From contig NZ_FNHE01000018.1 in assembly GCF_900103785.1 (NCBI RefSeq), positions 1 through 64,000 of the forward strand: a stretch of 64,000 bases of DNA, read 5' to 3'. The notes under the pieces were generated by a model. That model made no database searches. It was not told where the DNA came from and saw only the letters and a list, made by a program, of their open reading frames with translations. The stretch's first letter is position 1, and every line of letters starts with the position of its first letter. The position numbers and the translations under genes were made by a program. The DNA is from Geodermatophilus siccatus. Its GTDB lineage: Bacteria; Actinomycetota; Actinomycetes; Mycobacteriales; Geodermatophilaceae. Of this stretch, positions 50,163-58,133 are shown piece after piece.

Positions 50163-51505
50163 TGGCTCCCGCCGACACGTACCCCACCGTGACCGACGCC
50201 GACGAGCCGGTCGACGTGCACTCGGCCGTCGCCGAGCACGCCGTGGAGCTCGCCACCGCGCGCAAGGACATCCTGCGCATCGCGACCGCCGGCTCGGTGG
50301 ACGACGGCAAGAGCACGCTGATCGGCCGGCTGCTCTACGACAGCAAGGCGATCTTCGAGGACCAGTACGAGGCCGTGGCCCGCGCCAGCAAGGGGGACCA
50401 CGTCGACCTCGCGCTGCTCACCGACGGCCTGCGGGCCGAGCGCGAGCAGGGCATCACCATCGACGTCGCCTACCGCTACTTCGCCACCCCTCGGCGCACG
50501 TTCATCCTGGCCGACACGCCGGGCCACGTGCAGTACACGCGCAACATGGTCACCGGCGCCTCGACCGCCGACCTGGCGATCGTGCTGGTCGACGCCCGCA
50601 AGGGCATGGTGGAGCAGAGCCGCCGGCACGCCTTCCTCGCCTCGCTGCTGCGGGTGCCCCACCTGGTGGTCGCGGTCAACAAGATGGACCTCGTCGAGTG
50701 GTCGGAGGAGGTCTTCGAGTCGATCGCCGACGAGTTCAGCGCGTTCGCGGCCAAGCTCAGCGTGCCGGACCTGACCGTCGTCCCCATCTCGGCGCTGCAC
50801 GGCGACAACGTCGTCACCCACTCGGCGAACACGCCCTGGTACGAGGGCCCGACGCTGCTGCACCACCTCGAGCACGTGCACGTGGCCAGCGACCGCAACC
50901 TCACCGACGCGCGGTTCCCGGTGCAGTACGTCATCCGCCCGCAGACCGAGGAGCACCACGACTACCGCGGCTACGCCGGCACCGTCGCCAGCGGGGTCTT
51001 CCGCGTCGGCGACGAGGTCACGGTGCTGCCCAGCGGCCTGCCGACGACGATCGCCGGCATCGACGGCCCGCGCGGCCCGGTCGACGAGGCCTTCCCGCCG
51101 ATGGCGGTGACGCTGCGGCTCGCCGACGACCTCGACGTCTCCCGCGGCGACCTGATCGGCAAGCCGGAGAACGCCCCGACGGCCACTCAGGACCTCGACG
51201 CGCTGGTCTGCTGGATGACCGACGAGCCGCTGCGGCCGCGCCAGCGGATCGCGGTCAAGCACACCACCCGCACGGCGCGCGCGATGGTCAAGGAGCTGGC
51301 CTACCGGCTCGACGTGAACACGCTGCACCGGGACCGGGAGGCCACCGAGCTCGGCCTCAACGACATCGGCCGGGTGCGCCTGCGCGTCACCCAGCCGCTG
51401 TTCGTCGACGACTACACCCGCAACCGGGTGACCGGCCGCTTCATCCTGGTCGACGAGGCCACCAACGCCACCGTCGGCGCCGGGATGCTCACCCCCGCCG
51501 GCTGA
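50162..51505 (+). CDS. cysN: Sulfate adenylyltransferase GTPase subunit CysN
   Basis: 447 aa EF-Tu-like GTPase regulating APS synthesis. G1 TAGSVDDGKSTLIGRLLYDS (the usual Cys after Thr is Ala here), G2 EREQGITIDVAYRYF, G3 ADTPGHVQYTRNM, G4 VAVNKMDLVEW. Ends after domain III; no fused APS kinase (CysC) domain, so PAPS formation is absent here or encoded elsewhere. The downstream gap carries repeat copy 8. Confidence 0.96.
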   Translation: MAPADTYPTVTDADEPVDVHSAVAEHAVELATARKDILRIATAGSVDDGKSTLIGRLLYDSKAIFEDQYEAVARASKGDHVDLALLTDGLRAEREQGITIDVAYRYFATPRRTFILADTPGHVQYTRNMVTGASTADLAIVLVDARKGMVEQSRRHAFLASLLRVPHLVVAVNKMDLVEWSEEVFESIADEFSAFAAKLSVPDLTVVPISALHGDNVVTHSANTPWYEGPTLLHHLEHVHVASDRNLTDARFPVQYVIRPQTEEHHDYRGYAGTVASGVFRVGDEVTVLPSGLPTTIAGIDGPRGPVDEAFPPMAVTLRLADDLDVSRGDLIGKPENAPTATQDLDALVCWMTDEPLRPRQRIAVKHTTRTARAMVKELAYRLDVNTLHRDREATELGLNDIGRVRLRVTQPLFVDDYTRNRVTGRFILVDEATNATVGAGMLTPAG

Positions 51506-51511
51506 GAGGAG

Positions 51512-51563
51512 GGCCCCCTGCCCCCACCGCTCGCAGGCTCCCGGCGGGACCCTCCAGGGGGCC
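51512..51563. repeat. 3'-end palindromic repeat, copy 8
   Basis: Outer arms ggccccctg (51512-51520) and cagggggcc (51555-51563); inner ccccaccgc / ccggcgggac flanking tcgcaggctc. It is shared by convergent cysN (ends 51505) and the coxM-type gene (ends 51568). Confidence 0.75.
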
Positions 51564-51567
51564 TTCC

Positions 51568-52425
51568 TCAGGCTGCGGCTGCGGGAGCTCCCGCCGCCTT
51601 CTCCAGCGCCCGACGGGTGAGCAGCCGCGCCAGGTGCCGGCGGTACTCCTGGTCGGCGTGCATGTCCGCCCCCGGGCTGGTGCCCTGGTCGGCCAGCGCG
51701 GCGGCCTCCTCGATGGAGGCTCCCCGCGCGAGGGCCTCCTCCGTCGCGGTCGCCCGTACGACCGCCCCGGCCATGTTGGCCAACGCCACGCGGAGCGGTC
51801 CGCCCGCCCCACCACCCCGGCTGCCGACCGCGGCCGCGGCGACGATCGGCCAGTCGTTGGCCCGGCGGGTGAACTTCTCGTACGCCCAGCCGGCCGACCC
51901 GGTGCGCGGCACGCGGATCTCGACGATCAGCTCGTCCTCGGCCAGCGCGGTCTCGAAGAACCCGAGCCAGAAGTCCGTCAGCGGGATCGAGCGCCGACCG
52001 TTCGGGCCCTGGACGACGACCGTGCCGCCCAGCGCCAGCAGCGCGGTGGGCAGGTCGGAGGCCGGATCGCTGTGCGCGACCGTGCCGCCGATCGTGCCGC
52101 GGTGGCGCACCTGCGGGTCGCCGACCTGGCTGGCGACGTAGGGCAGGATCGGCACCTCGGCCGCGGCGACGGCGTCCTTCTCCAGCTCGTGGTGCCGGGT
52201 GCCCGCGCCGATGGCGACCTCGTCGCCGTCCACCCGCACGTAGGACAGCCCCGGGATGCGGCTGATGTCGATGAGCACCGCCGGCATGGCCAGGCGCAGC
52301 TTCATCAGCGGCAGCAGCGAGTGCCCGCCGGCGAGGACCTTCGCGTCGTCCCCGTGCTCGACGAGCGCGGCGATCGCCTCCTCGACCGATGTCGGCCGCA
52401 CGTACTCGAACGACCCCGGGATCAT
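51568..52425 (-). CDS. Molybdenum hydroxylase FAD subunit (CoxM/CutM type)
   Basis: 285 aa. FAD-binding motifs [15 protein letters not shown] and [24 protein letters not shown] flavoprotein C-terminal domain ([19 protein letters not shown]). Passes electrons from the 2Fe-2S subunit to an acceptor. ATG 52425 has GAGGAG 5 nt upstream. Last of a CoxL-CoxS-CoxM set; a 73-bp spacer separates it from the CoxS gene. Confidence 0.92.
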   Translation of the reverse strand: MIPGSFEYVRPTSVEEAIAALVEHGDDAKVLAGGHSLLPLMKLRLAMPAVLIDISRIPGLSYVRVDGDEVAIGAGTRHHELEKDAVAAAEVPILPYVASQVGDPQVRHRGTIGGTVAHSDPASDLPTALLALGGTVVVQGPNGRRSIPLTDFWLGFFETALAEDELIVEIRVPRTGSAGWAYEKFTRRANDWPIVAAAAVGSRGGGAGGPLRVALANMAGAVVRATATEEALARGASIEEAAALADQGTSPGADMHADQEYRRHLARLLTRRALEKAAGAPAAAA

Positions 52426-52498
52426 GCCCACTCCTCGCTGGCGCTCGTCGGGCGCACGACCCGGGGTGCTGTGCCCTCGGATGCCCTCGCGAGCCCGG

Positions 52499-53002
52499 TC
52501 ATCGGGCCACCTCCTGCGCCTGCGGGACCTGACCGGCGGCAGGGCCGGCACCGGCCGCGCTCTGGACCGCCCGGACGATGTTGTGGTAACCGGTGCAGCG
52601 GCAGAGGTTGCCCTCCAGCCCCTCGCGGATCTCGCGGTCGGTGGGGTCGGGGTTGTCGGCCAGGACGCCGATGGCGGCCATCACCATGCCGGGGGTGCAG
52701 AACCCGCACTGCAGGCCGTGCTCCTCGCGGAAGGCCTTCTGCACCGGGTGCATCTCGCCGTCCGGGCCGGTCAGGCCCTCGAGCGTGGTCACCTGCGCGC
52801 CGTCGGTCTGGGCCGCCAGGACCGTGCACGACTTCACCGACAGCCCGTCGACGATGACGGTGCACGCGCCGCACGAGGTGGTGTCGCAGCCGAGGTTGGT
52901 CGCCTTGAGCCCGCAGACCTCGCGCAGGTAGTGCGCCAGCAGCAGCCGGGGTTCCACCTCGTCGGTGCGCTGCTGTCCGTTGACGGTGATCGAGATCTGC
53001 AT
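52499..53002 (-). CDS. Molybdenum hydroxylase 2Fe-2S subunit (CoxS type)
   Basis: 167 aa. N-terminal plant-type ferredoxin ligands in [18 protein letters not shown] plus a further Cys in KSCTVLAAQ; the second cluster is in [13 protein letters not shown] and [13 protein letters not shown]. Both clusters are complete. ATG 53002 shares one base with the coxL stop (TGATG). Confidence 0.95.
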   Translation of the reverse strand: MQISITVNGQQRTDEVEPRLLLAHYLREVCGLKATNLGCDTTSCGACTVIVDGLSVKSCTVLAAQTDGAQVTTLEGLTGPDGEMHPVQKAFREEHGLQCGFCTPGMVMAAIGVLADNPDPTDREIREGLEGNLCRCTGYHNIVRAVQSAAGAGPAAGQVPQAQEVAR

Positions 53003-55278
53003 CAGTTGCCTCCCTGGGCCTGCTGGACGGCCCGGAACACGCGCATCGGGGTGGTCGGCATGTCGATGTGCCGGACGCCGAGGTGGGCCACGGCATCGAT
53101 GACCGCGTTCTGCACGGCCGGGGTGGCGCCGATCGTCCCCGCCTCGCCGATGCCCTTCGCACCGAGCGCGTTCATCGGGGTCGGCGTGGCCATCTCGACC
53201 AGTTCGAAGCTGGGCAGCTCGGTGGCGGAGATGAACGGGTAGTCGGCCAGCGTCGAGGTGGTCGGGTTGCCGTCCTCGTCGTAGAGGACCTCCTCCAGCA
53301 GCGCCTGCGCCACGCCCTGGGCGTAGCCGCCGTGCCGCTGCCCCTCGGCCAGCAGCGGGTTGAGGATCGTGCCGGCGTCGTCGACCGCGATCAGCCGGGT
53401 GACCTGGGCCTTGCCGGACTCGACGTCCACCTCCACGACCACCACGTGGGCCCCGAAGGGGAACGTCGGCGCCGCGGCGGTGAACCGGGTCTGCACCAGC
53501 AGCTGCTCGTCCGCGGCCAGGTCGGCGAAGGTGACCCCCGTCCCCGGCGTCCCGCGGACGGCGAGCCCGGCCAGACCGAGGTCGACGACCAGGTCCTCGG
53601 GGTCGACCTCCAGCTTCTCCGCGGCCCGCTGCCTGGCCAGCTCGACGAGCTCGCCGGCCGCCTGGTGCACCGCCGCGCCGCCCTGCTGGAGGCTGCGCGA
53701 CCCCATCGTGCCGCCGCCCTCCGGGACCCGATCGGTGTCGCCGTGGACGACGGTGATCTTCTCCACCGGGATGCCGAGCTGGTCGCTGGCGATCATCGCC
53801 CACGCGGTGGCGTGGCCCTGGCCGTGCGGGGAGGTGCCGGTGAGCACCGTCGCCGTGCCGTCCGGGTGGACCTCGAGCGAGGCCGCCTCCCCGGTGCCGG
53901 CGCCGTTGTCGGCCCCGGTGATCTCGACGTACACCGACATCCCGATGCCGAGCTGCCGCACGTCACCCCGCTCCCGGCGCCGGGCCTGCTCGGCCCGGAG
54001 CTCGGCATAGCCCGCGGCCTCGAGCGCCTTGTCGAGGGCCGCGGTGTAGTCGCCGTTGTCGTAGGTGGCGCCCATCGGTGTCCGGTGCGGCTCGCTGAAC
54101 GCCGGCAGCAGGTTCTTGCGGCGCACCTCGGCCGGGTCCATCCCGATCTCGGCGGCGAAGAGGTCGATCGCCCGCTCCAGCGCCGCGGTCGCCTCCGGGC
54201 GGCCCGCGCCCCGGTAGGCACCGATGGACGTCGTCGTGGTGGCCAGTGCGCGCGCCTGCGCGTGCACCCGCGGGAAGCCGTAGACCCCGGGGGCCATCAG
54301 CATGGTCAGGGTGGGCAGCACCGTGCCGATCCGGGGATAGGAGCCGCAGTCCTGGTCCACCACGAGGCTGTAGGCCTCGATCGTCCCGTCCCGGCGCCCC
54401 CCGATGGTGACCACCTGGTCCTGGGCCCGGCCGTGGAGCATGCCGATCAGGTTCTCCGACCGGTTCTCCGCCCAGCGCACCGGCCGGCCGACGTGCTTGG
54501 CCAGCCAGGCGATCAGGGCGTACTCGGGGTCCGCGCCGATCTTGGCGCCGAAGCCGCCGCCGACGTCAGGGGTGATCAGGTGGATCAGGTCGGGGTCCAT
54601 CTTGAGCCAGTCCCCGAACTGCCCCCGGGCCTGCTGGGCACCCTGGTTGGTGCACCAGACGGTGACCCGGCCGTCCTCGCCCCAGGCGGCGGCCGCGGCC
54701 CGGCTCTCCAGCGGCACCGGTGCCACCCGCTGGTTGACCATCGGCTGGGTGACGACGACCTCGCAGCCGTCGAAGAAGTCCGCCGGCGCGGGTTCGCCGA
54801 ACGAGGCCATGACGTTGGTGCCCGCCTCGGGGAACAGCAGCACCTCGTCGGCGGCCGCCGCCGCGGTGCCCACCACCGCGGGCAGCGGGTCGATGTCGAC
54901 GGCGACCATCTCGGCGGCGTCCTCACCCTGGTACCGCTCCTCGGTGAGGACGACGGCGATCGGGTCGCCGACGAACCGGACGCGGTCCGACGCCAGCCAC
55001 GGCCGGGTCATCGCGCGGTTGACGAACGGGAAGGGCGGTGGGATCGGGACGAGGTCGGCGACGTCCTCGGCCGTGACCACGGCGACCACGCCCGGCGCCT
55101 CCAGGGCGGCGGAGGTGTCGACCGACAGCAGCCGGCCGTGCGCGACGGTGGACCGCACGAAGGTCGCGTGCAGCGCCCCGGCGAGCCGGTCGTCGGTCAG
55201 GTCGTCGGTGTAGGTCGCACCACGTGTGAGGAACAGCGGGTCTTCGGTGCGGACCACTCGCGTACCGAGGATGCTCAT
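53002..55278 (-). CDS. Molybdenum hydroxylase large subunit (form II CoxL type)
   Basis: 758 aa molybdopterin-binding subunit. The active-site loop reads AYRGAGRPE, the form II signature, not the AYxCSFR of true aerobic CO dehydrogenase. Other marks are [32 protein letters not shown] and the C-terminal Glu in [16 protein letters not shown]. The substrate is therefore an unknown aldehyde, purine or heterocycle rather than proven CO. Genes run L-S-M on the minus strand; no CoxD/E/F/G maturation genes or MCD insertase adjoin. Confidence 0.93.
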   Translation of the reverse strand: MSILGTRVVRTEDPLFLTRGATYTDDLTDDRLAGALHATFVRSTVAHGRLLSVDTSAALEAPGVVAVVTAEDVADLVPIPPPFPFVNRAMTRPWLASDRVRFVGDPIAVVLTEERYQGEDAAEMVAVDIDPLPAVVGTAAAAADEVLLFPEAGTNVMASFGEPAPADFFDGCEVVVTQPMVNQRVAPVPLESRAAAAAWGEDGRVTVWCTNQGAQQARGQFGDWLKMDPDLIHLITPDVGGGFGAKIGADPEYALIAWLAKHVGRPVRWAENRSENLIGMLHGRAQDQVVTIGGRRDGTIEAYSLVVDQDCGSYPRIGTVLPTLTMLMAPGVYGFPRVHAQARALATTTTSIGAYRGAGRPEATAALERAIDLFAAEIGMDPAEVRRKNLLPAFSEPHRTPMGATYDNGDYTAALDKALEAAGYAELRAEQARRRERGDVRQLGIGMSVYVEITGADNGAGTGEAASLEVHPDGTATVLTGTSPHGQGHATAWAMIASDQLGIPVEKITVVHGDTDRVPEGGGTMGSRSLQQGGAAVHQAAGELVELARQRAAEKLEVDPEDLVVDLGLAGLAVRGTPGTGVTFADLAADEQLLVQTRFTAAAPTFPFGAHVVVVEVDVESGKAQVTRLIAVDDAGTILNPLLAEGQRHGGYAQGVAQALLEEVLYDEDGNPTTSTLADYPFISATELPSFELVEMATPTPMNALGAKGIGEAGTIGATPAVQNAVIDAVAHLGVRHIDMPTTPMRVFRAVQQAQGGN

Positions 55279-55408
55279 GCGCTCACCTTCCGTGCGGCGG
55301 GGTGATCGCGGACACTATCGACGATCGAGCGCGCCTCCGCCACCCCATCCTCCTGCGGGCCCCCGGTGCCGGGCCGCCGGTCGCCCCGGGTGTGGTGAGC
55401 TGACCGGG

Positions 55409-57277
55409 ATGGACGACCAGGGGACGACGCGCTCCCGCTGGGCCGCGCTGCTGTTCGTCGCCGCCGTCGTCGCCGTCGCGCTGAACCAGCGACCGGCCGT
55501 CGTCGCCGTGGCCCCGCTGCTGGGGGACCTGCGGGCCGACACCGGCCTGTCCCCCGTGATGGCCGGGCTGCTCACCACGCTGCCGGTGCTCTGCTTCGGC
55601 GCCTTCGCCCCGCTGGCGCCGCGCACCGCCCGGCGGGTGGGCCTCGAGCTCGCCGTCGCGGCGTCGTTGCTGGTGCTGGCCGCGGGCATCGCACTGCGGC
55701 TGCTCGCGCCCGTGGCCATGCTCTACGCCGGCAGCCTGCTGGCGGGTGCGGCGATCGCCGTCGCGAACGTGCTCATGCCCGCCTACGTCAAGCGCGAGGC
55801 GGCCCGGCCGGGCCTGGTGATGGGGTCGTACTCCGCGTCGCTCAACGTCGGGGCTGCCGTCGGGGCGGCGGCCACCGTCCCGTTCGCCGCGGCCGTGGGC
55901 TGGGGGTGGCGCGGCGGGCTGGCCAGCTGGCTGGCCCTCGCACTGGCCGCCCTGGCGCTGTGGCTGCCGGTCGCCGGCACCGGCCGCGCGCACCGGGCCG
56001 CTCGGGACGCGGTGCCCGACGGCGGGTCCTGGGCGCTGCTGCGCCGGCCGCTGGCCCGCCAGGTGACGCTGTTCCTCGGCCTGCAGAGCGTGCAGTTCTA
56101 CTCGATCGGCGCCTGGCTGCCGACGCTGCTGGTCGACGCCGGGGTGCCGGTGTCCGAGGGCGGGCTGCTGCTCGGGCTGAGCAACGTCGTCGGAGCCGTG
56201 GGGGCGCTGCTGGCGCCGGCCCAGGCCGGGCGGATGCGCGGCCAGCGCCCGCTGGTGCTCGCCGTCCTCGCCACCTACGTCGTCGGCCTGGGGGGCCTGC
56301 TGCTCGCGCCCGGGCAGGGCACGCCGGTCTGGGTCGCCGCCTTCGGCCTGGCGCAGGGCAGCGGCTTCGCCCTGGCACTGACCCTCATCGTGCTGCGGAG
56401 CCCGAGCCCGCTGGCCGCGGCCCGCCTCGGCGGGGTGGCCCAGTGCGTGGGCTACCTGTTGGCGGCCGCCGGCCCGCTGGTGCTGGGCTGGCTCTACGAC
56501 CTCACCGGCGGCTGGACCGCCCCGGTGCTGCTGCTCGCCGCCTGCCTGGCGCCGATGACGTGGGCCGGCTGGGGCGCCGCGCGCGACGAGGTCCTCAGCA
56601 CCGGGGAGCGGCCGCGGCGGCCAGCCCGGCGCGAGCGGGCTGAACAAGGACCCCCTGCCCCCCACCGGAGGAGGACCCCGTCCTCCCCACCCTTCGCACG
56701 CTGGGGGCGGGCCCCTGGACGGGGCCTGCCCGGGACGGGCCGTCCAGCGCAGCGTCGCACGGCGCCGGGCGCGACGCGTCGGTCCCGCCCGGCGTCGGTC
56801 AGCCGGGGATCAGCCGGCGGGGTCGGCGTTGGGGTCGGGCGCCTTGCTGGCGTCGCCGTCCCAGTCCTTGCCCGCCACGTCGGCGTGCTCGGAGATGCTG
56901 TCGGTCTGCTCGGCGACGGTGCGCACCATCTCCTCGTCGGAGAGCCCCTCGCCCGCGCTGTAGGTCTTGCTGTCCGGCTCGCTCATGCCGTCTCCTCCTC
57001 GGTGGATCGGTCCCCTCGCCCGTCCCCGGGAGCCGTCGTCGGCAAACCCGGGGCTACGGCTGCCGGCCCTCCCACTCCCGAGGCGCGAGCTCGAACCACA
57101 CCCGTTTGCCGTCGGTGTCGTCCTCGACGCCCCAACGGTCGGCGATGCCCTCCACGAGCCGCATCCCCCGCCCCCGCGCGGCGGCGACCTCGAACTCCCG
57201 GACGACCGGCCGGAGCGCGGAGCCGTCGGCGACCGAGATGCGCAGCCAGTCCTCGGACATCGAGAGCTCGAGGGTGA
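55409..57277 (+). CDS. MFS transporter (CynX/NimT type) with run-on C-terminus
   Basis: Residues 1-415 are a 12-TM major facilitator of the CynX/NimT group: VAVALNQRPAVVAVAPLLGD, LAPRTARRVGLELAVA, NVLMPAYVKREAARPGLVM, LGLQSVQFYSIGAWLPTLLV. The protein should end near RPARRERAEQ. Instead the frame stays open through repeat copy 9 and about 500 bases antisense to two minus-strand genes, with an Arg/Pro-rich translation unlike a domain. The repeat has probably displaced the original stop. Functional length is likely about 415 aa (to roughly 56650). Confidence 0.75.
   Translation: MDDQGTTRSRWAALLFVAAVVAVALNQRPAVVAVAPLLGDLRADTGLSPVMAGLLTTLPVLCFGAFAPLAPRTARRVGLELAVAASLLVLAAGIALRLLAPVAMLYAGSLLAGAAIAVANVLMPAYVKREAARPGLVMGSYSASLNVGAAVGAAATVPFAAAVGWGWRGGLASWLALALAALALWLPVAGTGRAHRAARDAVPDGGSWALLRRPLARQVTLFLGLQSVQFYSIGAWLPTLLVDAGVPVSEGGLLLGLSNVVGAVGALLAPAQAGRMRGQRPLVLAVLATYVVGLGGLLLAPGQGTPVWVAAFGLAQGSGFALALTLIVLRSPSPLAAARLGGVAQCVGYLLAAAGPLVLGWLYDLTGGWTAPVLLLAACLAPMTWAGWGAARDEVLSTGERPRRPARRERAEQGPPAPHRRRTPSSPPFARWGRAPGRGLPGTGRPAQRRTAPGATRRSRPASVSRGSAGGVGVGVGRLAGVAVPVLARHVGVLGDAVGLLGDGAHHLLVGEPLARAVGLAVRLAHAVSSSVDRSPRPSPGAVVGKPGATAAGPPTPEARARTTPVCRRCRPRRPNGRRCPPRAASPAPARRRPRTPGRPAGARSRRRPRCAASPRTSRARG
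56646..56750. repeat. 3'-end palindromic repeat, copy 9 (compound)
   Basis: Two joined modules: aggaccccctgccccccacc with gaggaccccgtcctc, then ggacggggcctgcccgggacgggccgtcc. It lies at the 3' end of the MFS coding region, in frame and without a stop. Confidence 0.55.
56810..56986 (-). CDS. Small acidic protein, unknown
   Basis: 58 aa, MSEPDSKTYSAGEGLSDEEM ending DASKAPDPNADPAG. ATG 56986 has GGAGGAG about 6 nt upstream. About 15 acidic residues and no hydrophobic core, so probably disordered. It is 67 bp downstream of the RsbW-like gene on the same strand and could be co-transcribed. Unrecognised. Confidence 0.65.
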   Translation of the reverse strand: MSEPDSKTYSAGEGLSDEEMVRTVAEQTDSISEHADVAGKDWDGDASKAPDPNADPAG

Positions 57278-57458
57278 AGGAGGCATCCCCGGCGACGTGG
57301 TCGACCACGTTGGCGACGAGCTCGGTGACCAGGAGAGCGGCGTCGCCGGCGTCGTGCGGCGACCTCCAGGCACCCAGCAGGTCCAGCACCAGGTGCCGGG
57401 CGACCGGGACGCTGGCGGGCACCGGTCTCAGGTCGACCGTGGCGGTGAGCGTGGACAT
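57054..57458 (-). CDS. RsbW-like anti-sigma/ATP-binding protein
   Basis: 134 aa GHKL-type HATPase_c_2 domain: LLVTELVANVVDHVAGDASF (N-box Asn), LRISVADGSALRP (Asp of G1) and AAARGRGMRLVEGIADRWGV (G2). Such proteins are serine kinases or anti-sigma factors in partner-switching systems. ATG 57458 follows GGGGAG by 4 nt. Divergent from the HTH gene at 57682 with repeated GTTGCGTG sites in between. Confidence 0.9.
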   Translation of the reverse strand: MSTLTATVDLRPVPASVPVARHLVLDLLGAWRSPHDAGDAALLVTELVANVVDHVAGDASFTLELSMSEDWLRISVADGSALRPVVREFEVAAARGRGMRLVEGIADRWGVEDDTDGKRVWFELAPREWEGRQP

Positions 57459-57531
57459 CGGTCTCCCCTCGGCGGGGTCCCGGACGAGGGCTGCCCCCTG
57501 GGCGCGGACTCGATGCAGCGCCACCCCGTTG

Positions 57532-57595
57532 TACGCAACGTAATCGTCGCGATGGGTGCACGCAACGACCATTGCCCGGCGAGGGCTGTTGCGTG
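57532..57595. promoter_or_regulatory. Three CACGCAAC / GTTGCGTG sites between the RsbW and HTH genes
   Basis: tacgcaac (57532-57539), cacgcaac (57559-57566) and the inverse gttgcgtg (57588-57595), spaced 27 and 29 bp. Likely binding sites of the adjacent HTH protein, covering the divergent promoters. Confidence 0.55.
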
Positions 57596-57604
57596 TCACG
57601 GGTC

Positions 57605-57633
57605 TTGCACTCGGCCGTACCAAGACGGATAGT
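57605..57633 (+). promoter_or_regulatory. Promoter of the 57682 HTH gene
   Basis: TTGCAC (57605-57610), 17-nt spacer, GATAGT (57628-57633), giving a leader of about 42 nt with GGAGGG before the GTG. Confidence 0.6.
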
Positions 57634-57681
57634 GGGCAACCGGATTGCTCACATCCATCCACCACCAGAGTCGGAGGGCCC

Positions 57682-58044
57682 GTGTCGACCGACCGCACCG
57701 AGCAGGACCCGGCCGTCCGCGCGCTCACCGAGCTCATGGCCGTGCTGGACACCTGCATGACCGAACTGGGTGGCGCGCGCTCGCGGGCCGAGAAGCTGCT
57801 CGAGGAGCGGCAGACCGGCCGCACCTGGCTGGACATCGTCACCGCCGAGTCCCGCCCGCTGGTCGTCGAGCAGCTCAGCTCGGTGATGGCGGCCCTGGCC
57901 AGCGCCGGGGGCGCCTGGCGGCGCGAGCAGGCGTACGCCCTGGCCTCCGAGCAGGTCAGCATCAACCGGATCGCCGCCATGTTCGGCGTCACCCGTCAGC
58001 GCATCTCCGCCCTGCTCCGCGAGCGCGCCCGCACCGCCGGCTGA
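57682..58044 (+). CDS. HTH protein with C-terminal resolvase-like helix-turn-helix
   Basis: 120 aa. GTG 57682 preceded by GGAGGG at 3-4 nt; the longer in-frame reading from 57556 includes the promoter and is wrong. Residues 1-90 are helical (VRALTELMAVLDTCMTELGG; LLEERQTGRTWLDIV). The C-terminal ALASEQVSINRIAAMFGVTR then QRISALLRERAR is a compact HTH. Probably a regulator of itself and of the divergent RsbW-like gene. Confidence 0.8.
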   Translation: MSTDRTEQDPAVRALTELMAVLDTCMTELGGARSRAEKLLEERQTGRTWLDIVTAESRPLVVEQLSSVMAALASAGGAWRREQAYALASEQVSINRIAAMFGVTRQRISALLRERARTAG

Positions 58045-58048
58045 GAGA

Positions 58049-58102
58049 GGCCCCCTGCCCCCCGCCACTCGCAGGCCCGCGGCGGGACCCTGCAGGGGGG
58101 CC
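58049..58102. repeat. 3'-end palindromic repeat, copy 10
   Basis: Arms ggccccctgc (58049-58058) and gcaggggggcc (58092-58102, one extra g); inner cccgcc / ggcggg around actcgcaggcccgc. Begins 4 bp after the HTH gene stop and lies about 30 bp from the convergent hrpA stop. Confidence 0.75.
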
Positions 58103-58133
58103 GAGCTCCAGGTCGTCGACGCAGGGGCGAGCT

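Noticed and set aside
53002-55278. Aerobic CO dehydrogenase (form I CoxL)
   Set aside because: The active-site loop is AYRGAGR, not the cysteine-containing AYxCSFR needed for CO oxidation.
57556-57681. N-terminal extension of the HTH protein from ATG 57556
   Set aside because: It would contain the -35/-10 promoter and the operator-like boxes. GTG 57682 has a strong ribosome site.
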